From a virus: a stretch of 22,108 bases of DNA. The translations under genes were made by a program, and so were the position numbers. Under the pieces are notes generated by a model. That model worked only from the letters and a program-made list of their open reading frames with translations. It was not told the origin of the DNA and did not search any database. The DNA is taken from the IMG/VR virus record IMGVR_UViG_3300025418_000854, positions 1 through 22,108 of that record; one strand, 5' to 3'. Position 1 is the stretch's first letter, and each line of letters opens with the position of its first letter. Positions 15,570-21,823 of the stretch are shown piece after piece.

Positions 15570-17231
15570 TTAAAACGAACGAAATCCAAACGAACTCGAT
15601 ACATAAGGGTTGTCCAAACTGCAATGGGCTGCAATGATCATTGCAATAATTCCATCGACCTTGGCCGCTTTGTCGGCCTCGTTTTTTCTGACTTTGATGT
15701 TGCCATTGACATCCTCGTAAACCTCGCAATTGGACAATTGCCATCCTAAAAATGGATTGCCATCATGTTTGATTTGCTTATTTAATACCAATTTTTCCAC
15801 ATATTTCGATGGATTTGATAACACGCCCATGCCCTGACCCACTTTTTTGACTGGAATGCCAGCCTCATGCAATCTGGCCACCAGGCTTGATGCGTTGTAT
15901 GCGTCATATCCTACTTCCTTAACTTCATATTTTGCACATTCTGATTTAATGTAATCGCTCACTTCCCGATCATCCATCACATTGCCCTCGGTAATCTTGA
16001 GAATGCCAGTCCGCACCGCCACTCTGAAAATGTCGGCATAGTGTTTGGGTATCAGCTCCAGCCCAGCCTCAGGCAAAAAGAATTTAAACTCGGCTCGGTA
16101 GTCCAGCTCCCCATATCGCTTTAAAGTGCAAACTGCATTCAAATCTCGGGTGGCTGCCAAATCAAACCCAATGAAAACTGCATCGGGCACTCGGTCATCC
16201 ACCACTTGGGTGGCCTCATCCCAGAATGTCCGATCCAGCCACGCACTCTGTGCCGACACAAATATATTCAAAGTCTTGCACAAAAACTCATTGAGTGCAG
16301 CTGGTTTGTGCTTGGCCTCCTCGGCTCGCTGGGCAATGGCCTCCTCAAAAATCGATATTCCATGCATTGGGTTGGCCTTGGCCCAGACTATCGGATCACG
16401 CCAATCATCGTTTTGATCTAATGAATACAGCAGCCCAAACCACCTTGGATTGTCTGTGGCCTCGCCATATAGCATCGATTGGTACATCGAGAAATCTTCA
16501 TAAAATTTGGTGTCTTTTGTAAAACTGGCAGTGGTGATGTAAATCCTGAGTGGATTCTGTCTGGCCACCATACCCGAGTGCAGCACCTCGATCGAGTTTC
16601 TGTCCACAATCTGGGCGGCCTCATCAATGATCACGCATGATGGGTTTTTGCCATCCCCTGTTTTTTTGGTGTCTCGACTCAGGGCCTTAAACATCGATTG
16701 CGAATCCCCAGCCTTTTTGACCTCATATTTGCTGGGATTAAAACAATCAGCCAGCTCCTTGGGCATATTCTCAATAAACCCTTTGGCCGAATCAAAAACA
16801 ATAGTGGCCTGTTCCCTGTTGGTGGCCAGAGTAAATACCTCGGCTCCAGCCTCGCCAAATTGCAGCTCATATAAAGCAATGATGGCCGTGAGTGTTGACT
16901 TGCCAGCTTTCCTTGGAATGTAAACAATCACATCAGTGACCATGCGCTTGGTGTGATTCTTTTTTGCCCTGAACCCATAAATTGCCGTAATCAGCAAAAT
17001 CTGAAATGGCTCGAGGACAATTGGATCGCCAGCATTTGGCCCCTTGGTATGTTTCAAGGTAGCCGCAAAATTTAAAACGTGCTGTGGATAGTCTGGATCA
17101 AAAACCCATTCCCATGTCTTGTTTTCATATTGATCGATAAATCTTTGACACGCCAGTTGCACATCCCGACAAACATTGATTTCGCCTTTGGTGACTTGGA
17201 TGGCATACAAAATGCCGTCTTGATAATTCAT
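15570..17231 (-). CDS. terL: Terminase large subunit, HK97 type
   Basis: 553 aa, full length. N-terminal ATPase: adenine-binding region DPIVLEPFQILLITAIYGFR, Walker A-type IPRKAGKST (residues 105-113), Walker B CVIIDEAA (199-206), coupling motif YITTAS (231-236). C-terminal RNase H-like nuclease: Asp357 in VFIGFDLAATRDLN, Asp443 in EVGYDAYNA and Asp526 in AAKVDGIIAMI are candidate metal ligands. It cuts concatemeric DNA and pumps it into the prohead. Its ATG overlaps the small-subunit stop by 4 nt. Together with the nearby HNH gene it suggests an HK97-like cos-type packaging system, though the cos site itself is not proven. Confidence 0.95.
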   Translation of the reverse strand: MNYQDGILYAIQVTKGEINVCRDVQLACQRFIDQYENKTWEWVFDPDYPQHVLNFAATLKHTKGPNAGDPIVLEPFQILLITAIYGFRAKKNHTKRMVTDVIVYIPRKAGKSTLTAIIALYELQFGEAGAEVFTLATNREQATIVFDSAKGFIENMPKELADCFNPSKYEVKKAGDSQSMFKALSRDTKKTGDGKNPSCVIIDEAAQIVDRNSIEVLHSGMVARQNPLRIYITTASFTKDTKFYEDFSMYQSMLYGEATDNPRWFGLLYSLDQNDDWRDPIVWAKANPMHGISIFEEAIAQRAEEAKHKPAALNEFLCKTLNIFVSAQSAWLDRTFWDEATQVVDDRVPDAVFIGFDLAATRDLNAVCTLKRYGELDYRAEFKFFLPEAGLELIPKHYADIFRVAVRTGILKITEGNVMDDREVSDYIKSECAKYEVKEVGYDAYNASSLVARLHEAGIPVKKVGQGMGVLSNPSKYVEKLVLNKQIKHDGNPFLGWQLSNCEVYEDVNGNIKVRKNEADKAAKVDGIIAMIIAAHCSLDNPYVSSSFGFRSF

Positions 17232-17698
17232 GCAGCCTTTGGCCCTTTGAGCAGTGAATCAATATTATTGGTTTTTTCTGTTTTTTGTCCAGCCAGCCTG
17301 GCTTTGGGTGTGAGGCCCAATTCGCCCATTAGCCTAATGCACTGCTCCAATGCCTTGGCTCGAATATTAACCAATGGATTAATGGCTGCCGTTTTGCCAT
17401 CGTTGTGCCAAATCATTAGCCTATCATTTGTGAGCTGCATATTGCAATTGACGTACATTTCCATGGTGTCGGCCAGCATCCCCAATGTGTGCCGATTTTG
17501 ATTATCGCCAATCCCATAAACATCAAACAAAAAATCTGATGCCTCTTTGACAAATTTCTTTTTATCAAACTGCTCTGGATGATCATGCCATTCCGCAAAT
17601 GGCATTCTGTTTTTCAGCTCGGCTGGAATGGCTGCTGGTTTTAATTTGCTGCGTGTTTTGGTGCCATCGACCATGTGCAGCTCTAATGGCTTTTTCAT
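17228..17698 (-). CDS. terS: Terminase small subunit, P27 family
   Basis: 156 aa. The C-terminal signature NPLVNIRAKALEQCIRLMGE followed by LGLTPKARLAG (about residues 107-137) is characteristic of P27-type small subunits. The N-terminal part (AAIPAELKNRMPFAEWHDHP, then a helical region) also fits. It recognises the packaging initiation site and hands DNA to the large subunit. AGGAG binding site about 8 nt before ATG 17698, preceded by a structured 100-nt non-coding stretch. It overlaps the large subunit gene by 4 nt. Confidence 0.88.
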   Translation of the reverse strand: MKKPLELHMVDGTKTRSKLKPAAIPAELKNRMPFAEWHDHPEQFDKKKFVKEASDFLFDVYGIGDNQNRHTLGMLADTMEMYVNCNMQLTNDRLMIWHNDGKTAAINPLVNIRAKALEQCIRLMGELGLTPKARLAGQKTEKTNNIDSLLKGPKAA

Positions 17699-17806
17699 TT
17701 TGACCTCTCCTAAGGGTTTTCCCTAAACCATCTATACCCCCAAACCGATTTTGCAGAAAATTGGGGGCCGCGCTTGCTTGTTTGTCTTCGGGCAAAATTT
17801 AAGTTT
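17699..17806 (-). promoter_or_regulatory. Structured non-coding region between HNH and terS genes (cos candidate)
   Basis: No convincing gene is present. On the minus strand a hairpin of CCCCCA/TGGGGG arms (17767-17737) encloses an internal ATTTT-CTGC-AAAAT stem, and a second small inverted repeat GGGAAAACCC lies directly before the terS binding site. Neither is followed by a T-run, so they are not terminators. In HK97-like phages the cos region often lies next to terS and the HNH gene, which makes this stretch a reasonable candidate, but no known cos consensus is visible. Confidence 0.35.
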
Positions 17807-18295
17807 TCATAGGATTTCGCCCATCCCATGCGACTCTGAGCTGGTTGCTGAGTCCATCGAGGCAATCCCAAGCACTGACTGGTAGTCCTCGATGCTGTAA
17901 TCCATCTCCTTGCCATTGTAGTGACGATAGACACCATCACGCTCGAGCTGGGTCTTGTCACTGTGGCATCCATGGCACAAGCATTGAAACACATTGCGAT
18001 AGAACGCCATCTCCCCAATGGCACTCCAAGCAAATAGGTGATCGACTTGTGATGCTGGTGAAACCACGCCTCGGATCAAACACGCCTGGCACATCGGCTG
18101 CATCGATAGCTTGGCCTGTCTTAACTTCTTCCATGATCCCTTGTCATACATTGAATTGAACTTCTTGCGTTCAATGGATCGTCTTGCGACATAAGTATCT
18201 CGACCGCCATGAGCCAAACAAAATGTAGATAATCTCGATCGATTATCTGGGCATCCAAGTGATGCACATTTATTATTGGATGGCAGTGTTGGCAT
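17807..18295 (-). CDS. HNH endonuclease of the packaging module
   Basis: 162 aa. A treble-clef-like zinc pattern in the N-terminus (Cys10, Cys15, Cys26, His29) is followed by the HNH core: Cys69-x2-Cys72, VDHLFAW with His86, Asn101, and Cys107-x2-Cys110-His111. In HK97-like phages an HNH protein beside the terminase genes is required for specific cos cleavage, which I take as the likely role. Non-packaging roles such as homing cannot be excluded, but a mobile homing element would rarely be so well integrated. The ATG overlaps the HAD-like gene stop by one base (TAATG). Confidence 0.9.
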   Translation of the reverse strand: MPTLPSNNKCASLGCPDNRSRLSTFCLAHGGRDTYVARRSIERKKFNSMYDKGSWKKLRQAKLSMQPMCQACLIRGVVSPASQVDHLFAWSAIGEMAFYRNVFQCLCHGCHSDKTQLERDGVYRHYNGKEMDYSIEDYQSVLGIASMDSATSSESHGMGEIL

Positions 18296-18732
18296 TATGG
18301 TTTATTAATAATATGCTCTGGATTATTATCAATCCATACATCAATATCAATTCCATGTTCATCACAATATGGTTTCTTTGCAGCACCATCAGTCAATACC
18401 ACATTATCTTTGCCGATTATCTTGCCAATTGATTTGTATAAATCATCGATCTCATCTGGATCGGTGGCATGAGAAACGCAAAGTAATTTGTCTTTGCGTA
18501 GATAAACCAATTGAATAAACACATTCCAAAATTTTGGATCGGCTGAATATGTTTTGTGATAATCCAGCGCAAACGTCAGTTTGCCCGCTTTCTTTTCTTT
18601 GACAATGGCAGTTTCGCCATCCTCTGCACCAGCTGCATGAGCTGCTTGGCCGACTTGGACAGCCTTTTGCTTGGTATCAAATGGGCCTTTTGATCCCCAA
18701 TACCAGCCATCGGCTTTTTTCATAATTGGCAT
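18295..18732 (-). CDS. HAD-like protein with short N-terminal WYWGSKGPF module
   Basis: 145 aa. Residues about 8-36 (DGWYWGSKGPFDTKQKAVQV, then GQAAHAAG) form a small separate module of a kind I recall from other phage proteins. From residue 50 the layout is that of a short HAD-type hydrolase: motif I FALDYHKTYSADPKFW (Asp57-x-His59-x-Thr61), motif II CVSHAT (Ser87), a Lys pair at 119-120, and motif IV DVWIDNNP (Asp135-Asn136). The canonical second Asp of motif I and second acidic residue of motif IV are replaced, so activity may be altered. AAGG binding site 7 nt before ATG 18732. Function unknown; nucleotidase or DNA-end processing would be guesses. Confidence 0.65.
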   Translation of the reverse strand: MPIMKKADGWYWGSKGPFDTKQKAVQVGQAAHAAGAEDGETAIVKEKKAGKLTFALDYHKTYSADPKFWNVFIQLVYLRKDKLLCVSHATDPDEIDDLYKSIGKIIGKDNVVLTDGAAKKPYCDEHGIDIDVWIDNNPEHIINKP

Positions 18733-18741
18733 AATAAAACC

Positions 18742-18849
18742 TTATTTGCTTAAACCATAAACCATCAATAGTGCTATTACCACACCAATGACAATGGCTG
18801 CTGATACATCAAGAATTGTCACTTTTTGCTCGTCTGTAAGTTTAAACAT
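18742..18849 (-). CDS. 35-aa single-span membrane peptide
   Basis: Short ORF with a strong AAGGAG site (18863-18858) 8 nt before ATG 18849. The product begins MFKLTDEQKVTILDVS and continues into one hydrophobic segment AAIVIGVVIALLMVYGL (residues 17-33), then SK. N-in/C-out or the reverse cannot be decided. The stop codon overlaps the binding site of the HAD-like gene, so the two are coupled. It may be a minimal holin-like or superinfection-type membrane peptide, but it has no recognisable family and there is no endolysin beside it. Confidence 0.7.
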   Translation of the reverse strand: MFKLTDEQKVTILDVSAAIVIGVVIALLMVYGLSK

Positions 18850-18919
18850 TTTTTCAGCTCCTTAGTTAATTTCCATCACTCTAGCATAATTTCATTAAAT
18901 TTTGTGAATATTTGTGAAA
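18850..18919 (-). other. Short AT-rich leader before membrane peptide gene
   Basis: Seventy AT-rich bases between the nuclease stop and the peptide start. Apart from the strong AAGGAG site I see no clear hairpin or promoter hexamers at good spacing. A promoter here is possible but not supported. Confidence 0.3.
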
Positions 18920-19261
18920 TTAAGACAAATAATCCTCAATGATCTCGATGGCCGTTTCGCTGGATCTGGCCACATAGACTAAGTAGTTTCGTTCATTGAG
19001 CATCAGTCTGATTCGCTTTTGATCATGGGATTCCAAGCCTTCTTGGGTCTTCATTTCAACAAATAAACCATTGAATCCATGCCTGGCCTCGGCCAAGAAT
19101 AGATCTGGTACACCAGCTGTCAATCCTTCCAAAAACAAATTAATTCGATTTTTGGCCGATGTTGCTGCACCATTCGGTATCGAGAAAATGAGCGCATTGG
19201 GCCAAAAAGTCCGAATGTGTTGGATGACTTTGACTTGAATGGTGTGTTCTTTTATTCCCAA
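18920..19261 (-). CDS. VRR-NUC domain nuclease
   Basis: 113 aa from TTG 19261. I prefer this start because it has AGGAG at 5 nt spacing, whereas an ATG at 19324 has no good site and would overlap the upstream gene by 73 nt. The domain is complete: KEHTIQVKVIQHIRTFWPNA, SIPNGAATSAKNR, then the catalytic region GLTAGVPDLFLAE (Asp), GLFVEMKTQEG (Glu-x-Lys) and SHDQKRIRLMLNERNYLVYV (Gln). VRR-NUC proteins are PD-(D/E)XK-type nucleases, in phages often beside helicases, where they may act on branched or replicating DNA. Position just after the replication gene fits. Confidence 0.88.
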   Translation of the reverse strand: MGIKEHTIQVKVIQHIRTFWPNALIFSIPNGAATSAKNRINLFLEGLTAGVPDLFLAEARHGFNGLFVEMKTQEGLESHDQKRIRLMLNERNYLVYVARSSETAIEIIEDYLS

Positions 19262-19467
19262 AATTTCTCCTGAGGTTCCCAAAATTTGTCTGACTTTGGT
19301 TTTTTCTGTATATAAATTGTGCATCTATTTTTGATTCCAAGCAAATAAGTCTGACCAGCCAAGCATTTGTATTGCCAATTCTGTGGCCCCAAATGCTGGC
19401 ATTCATCACAAAAAATCCGATCATCATCGATAAATTCAAAACTGGGCCTTGGGTTTTCTTTTTCCAT
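19252..19467 (-). CDS. Small four-cysteine (putative zinc-binding) protein
   Basis: 71 aa from ATG 19467, which has AAGGA at 7 nt spacing; an in-frame ATG at 19497 lies inside the repeat array and lacks a site. Cysteines at 20, 23, 35 and 49 (FCDECQHL, QYKCLAG, KNRCTIY) suit a zinc knuckle or ribbon. The C-terminus is Lys/Trp-rich (KFWEPQEKFW) and contains a 12-bp direct repeat at DNA level. It ends overlapping the nuclease start by about 10 nt. It could be a DNA-binding accessory or regulator. No family recognised. Confidence 0.65.
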   Translation of the reverse strand: MEKENPRPSFEFIDDDRIFCDECQHLGPQNWQYKCLAGQTYLLGIKNRCTIYIQKKPKSDKFWEPQEKFWE

Positions 19468-19485
19468 TGTTAATCCTTTTTTATT

Positions 19486-19666
19486 ATTGGTTCCCATTGG
19501 TTCCCATTGGTTCCCAGTTTTCTGGAACTTATACCAATAGTGCTACTCAAGCACTATTGGTTCCCTGTTTTTTTCCTAAGGGGAACCGATCAATCGGGAA
19601 CCAATTGAAATGAATCCTTTTCACTTAAATGGGTTTTCTATTGGTTCCCGAAAATTGGGAACCAAT
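19486..19666. repeat. Array of eight 10-bp ATTGGTTCCC-type repeats
   Basis: Forward copies (ATTGGTTCCC) at 19486, 19496 and 19506 in direct tandem, at 19556 and at 19640. Reverse copies (GGGAACCAAT) at 19596 and 19657, plus GGGAACCGAT at 19581 with one change. The 19640/19657 pair is a perfect inverted repeat with a 7-nt spacer, lying within the end of the primase-helicase gene. An additional 11-bp inverted repeat CCAATAGTGCT/AGCACTATTGG lies at 19534-19560. The tandem three have a 10-bp period, about one helical turn. This resembles iterons of a replication origin or multiple operators. It also covers the leader of the zinc-protein gene. Confidence 0.85.
19534..19560. repeat. Perfect 11-bp inverted repeat inside the repeat array
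   Basis: CCAATAGTGCT (19534-19544), 5-nt loop, AGCACTATTGG (19550-19560). The stem can be prolonged by GGAA (19524-19527) and TTCC (19561-19564) across a bulge. No T-run follows on either strand, so it is not a simple terminator. It may be a protein binding site or a cruciform element of an origin. Confidence 0.75.
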
Positions 19667-21684
19667 GATGTGCGTTTTGCACCGACTTTTAACTCAGCTG
19701 GCAAGTCCACTTCCAGTATGGATTCATCCTCAATCAAACCATCAATGATGGACATGACCTCCTCGGTTCGACCAGGCACCAATTGCCTAACGGATCGTTT
19801 GGATGGATATCGGCCAGCTGCAATTTCTTTTTGGATCACATCGATGATTTCAGCTTTTCTGGATTGTTTAATAGATTCGTACTTTTCTTCCTTGGCCAAT
19901 TCCTTGGCCTCAATGCGCTTGGATTCCATCGACTTGGATGGAATGGCCCAGCGCACCGAAATCTCGATCGGGCCACGCAGCTGGTCGGTGACGAACTCGG
20001 CATAAATATTGGACTCAAACGCCACTTCATCAAAATCCGATTGATATCGATGTTTTCCAAGTTTGAGAAATCGTTCTTCGAGTCCATCCTCTTGGAATAG
20101 GTACGCCACGCAATTGGCATCACCTTCCCAGGCACCAGCTCCCCTGGCACTAAAATCCCGTACATCAGCTCGTTTTAAAGCCTTGGGTGTATGGGTAACC
20201 ACCCAGACTGGATATCCACGCCCAATCAGCCCTTCTTTGATGGCTGAAATGTACTTGGCAATCTCAGCGTTATCGTTCTCAGAATCCACGTTAAATGATG
20301 CGCTGGCCGTATCAATCACAATGAGTGGCTTGATCTCCACCAGCTCGCCATCGATGTCTGGGAAATGGCTTACATTCTTAGCTGCCAAAATGGCCAATTT
20401 GGCTATATCTGAGGCACTGGATCGCTTGGTGGCCACGACTTTGAACCAATCTGATATCTCTGGCCATTCAATGGGCAAATCGGCCTCTGTGCGCTTTAAA
20501 CGCTTTTGCAAAGCATACTGAATCCGCTGCACTTGGCCAGTATCCTCGCTCAGGTAAATCACTTTGCGTCTGATCTTGATACTGACATTGGAGAAATGGC
20601 TGTAAAACCCAGCCACTTGCATGGCCAATGGCAAAATGGCACTTGTTTTGCCGACTCCTGGTGCCCCAGCAATCAAAGTCAAACCATCGGCCAAAAATCC
20701 ATCGATCACCCAATTCGGACTGGTGAGCACTGTCATTGGCTCGATTATTCGGCTTTCCCAAATATCTTTAACCAAAATCTCGCCAGTGTCAGGATCAATA
20801 ATATTTGAAAATACTGAATCAGCATTATCAATATTAAAATCTTCTTCAGGATTATTAAAACTATTAATCTGGCCTTGAAACTGGCCTTGAAACCCATATT
20901 TTTTAGATAATCGGATTAATTGCCTAATTCCGATTCCATCTTCCTTTTTAAATGAATCCCATTTCTGAGACATAATAAATGGATCATATTTGGGTGATTT
21001 TCTCGACCACTGATCCCATAATTCAAACCCCAATTCTGATAATTCTTTTTTGAGTATCATGCCCACCGATATCCATTCCTGATAATCCTCGGCCTCGATG
21101 CAAGATAATAATAATTTCACATCATCGGCTTTGGAATTGGATGGCAGATAATCCATGACATTGATCTCTTTCAATACACCAGTGAAATCCCAATCGGTCA
21201 AAAGTATGTTTTTTTTCTGGCCAGAAAATCCACTAAAAAACTCGATTTGCCTGTTCTCTGGCAATGTGATGCATTTCGGTATTTTGTCCTTGGGCATCAA
21301 AACCCAATAATGGGCACCATGGCCAGACAGTGATGTCTCGTATGCTGCACCGACTTTGTTGAGGTAGGTCATCAGCTGCATTTGCTGTGGATGTGGCTGG
21401 TAATCGGCTGCATTTTTCCAATCCAGATCGATGCACACCAGGTATAAATCGGGTTCCAGCATTAATGGGTGCAGCAGTGACAATCCAACATATGGGTGCT
21501 GGATGGACTTGGCTTGGTGGTAGGTGCCAAGTCGGCCAGTGGTGGCAGCCTCGGCAATGCCCATGATGCCATCGATGCCGACTGGCCGTTTCATGTCGGT
21601 GAATCCACAAAAAATTGGGAATTCTTTTAATTCATACCAAAATGGATATTTGGAGTCGGTTTCGCTTACAATTATATTTGCCAT
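19621..21684 (-). CDS. Primase-polymerase fused to RepA-type helicase
   Basis: 687 aa. N-terminal archaeo-eukaryotic primase-type domain: Asp86 and Asp88 in LYLVCIDLDWKN, then SLSGHGAHYWVLMP (118-131) as the sGxH motif. Residues about 185-265 resemble the PriCT-type linker (EDYQEWISVGMILKK, ELWDQWSRKSPKYD). The ATPase part has Walker A GAPGVGKT (340-347), Walker B LIVIDTA (454-460), VVTHTPK (495-501) and RGAGAWEGDANCVAY (514-528), as in RepA/RecA-like hexameric helicases. It would unwind and prime phage DNA at the origin. The C-terminal 80 residues are basic and linker-like. AGGA binding site before ATG 21684. The 3' end overlaps the repeat array. Confidence 0.9.
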   Translation of the reverse strand: MANIIVSETDSKYPFWYELKEFPIFCGFTDMKRPVGIDGIMGIAEAATTGRLGTYHQAKSIQHPYVGLSLLHPLMLEPDLYLVCIDLDWKNAADYQPHPQQMQLMTYLNKVGAAYETSLSGHGAHYWVLMPKDKIPKCITLPENRQIEFFSGFSGQKKNILLTDWDFTGVLKEINVMDYLPSNSKADDVKLLLSCIEAEDYQEWISVGMILKKELSELGFELWDQWSRKSPKYDPFIMSQKWDSFKKEDGIGIRQLIRLSKKYGFQGQFQGQINSFNNPEEDFNIDNADSVFSNIIDPDTGEILVKDIWESRIIEPMTVLTSPNWVIDGFLADGLTLIAGAPGVGKTSAILPLAMQVAGFYSHFSNVSIKIRRKVIYLSEDTGQVQRIQYALQKRLKRTEADLPIEWPEISDWFKVVATKRSSASDIAKLAILAAKNVSHFPDIDGELVEIKPLIVIDTASASFNVDSENDNAEIAKYISAIKEGLIGRGYPVWVVTHTPKALKRADVRDFSARGAGAWEGDANCVAYLFQEDGLEERFLKLGKHRYQSDFDEVAFESNIYAEFVTDQLRGPIEISVRWAIPSKSMESKRIEAKELAKEEKYESIKQSRKAEIIDVIQKEIAAGRYPSKRSVRQLVPGRTEEVMSIIDGLIEDESILEVDLPAELKVGAKRTSLVPNFREPIENPFK

Positions 21685-21706
21685 CTTTGTCCTAGTTCGG
21701 GATTGT

Positions 21707-21736
21707 GGGCAGCTCTCACCAGCTGCCCATTTTTTT
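21707..21736 (+). terminator. Intrinsic terminator-like hairpin reading rightward, copy 1
   Basis: GGGCAGCT, loop CTCACC, AGCTGCCC (8-bp perfect stem) followed by A and seven T on the plus strand. That orientation opposes all genes. On the minus strand the same hairpin lies in the leader of the primase-helicase gene without a T-run. Confidence 0.7.
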
Positions 21737-21791
21737 ATTGTCGGTTTCGCTTACAATTATATTTGCCATCTTTGTCCTAGTTCGGGATTGT

Positions 21792-21821
21792 GGGCAGCTC
21801 TCACCAGCTGCCCATTTTTTT
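21792..21821 (+). terminator. Intrinsic terminator-like hairpin reading rightward, copy 2
   Basis: Identical to the 21707 hairpin, 85 bp away, by duplication. It lies 3 nt from the end of the methyltransferase-like gene. Confidence 0.7.
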
Positions 21822-21823
21822 AT

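Noticed and set aside
17583-17795. 70-aa ORF overlapping the terS start region
   Set aside because: It overlaps terS in another frame, has no ribosome site and a composition unlike a protein; the non-coding hairpins explain the region better.
17807-18295. HNH gene as a homing endonuclease insertion
   Set aside because: It is joined to its neighbour by a TAATG overlap and stands where HK97-like phages keep a packaging HNH gene, and no intron or interrupted gene is visible.
19486-19515. CRISPR-like array
   Set aside because: The repeats are only 10 bp and contiguous or irregularly spaced, with no spacer-repeat pattern and no cas genes.
19520-19560. Promoter with TATAAG as -10 for the zinc-protein gene
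   Set aside because: A -10-like hexamer is present on the minus strand, but no -35-like hexamer lies 16-18 nt upstream, so I do not call it.
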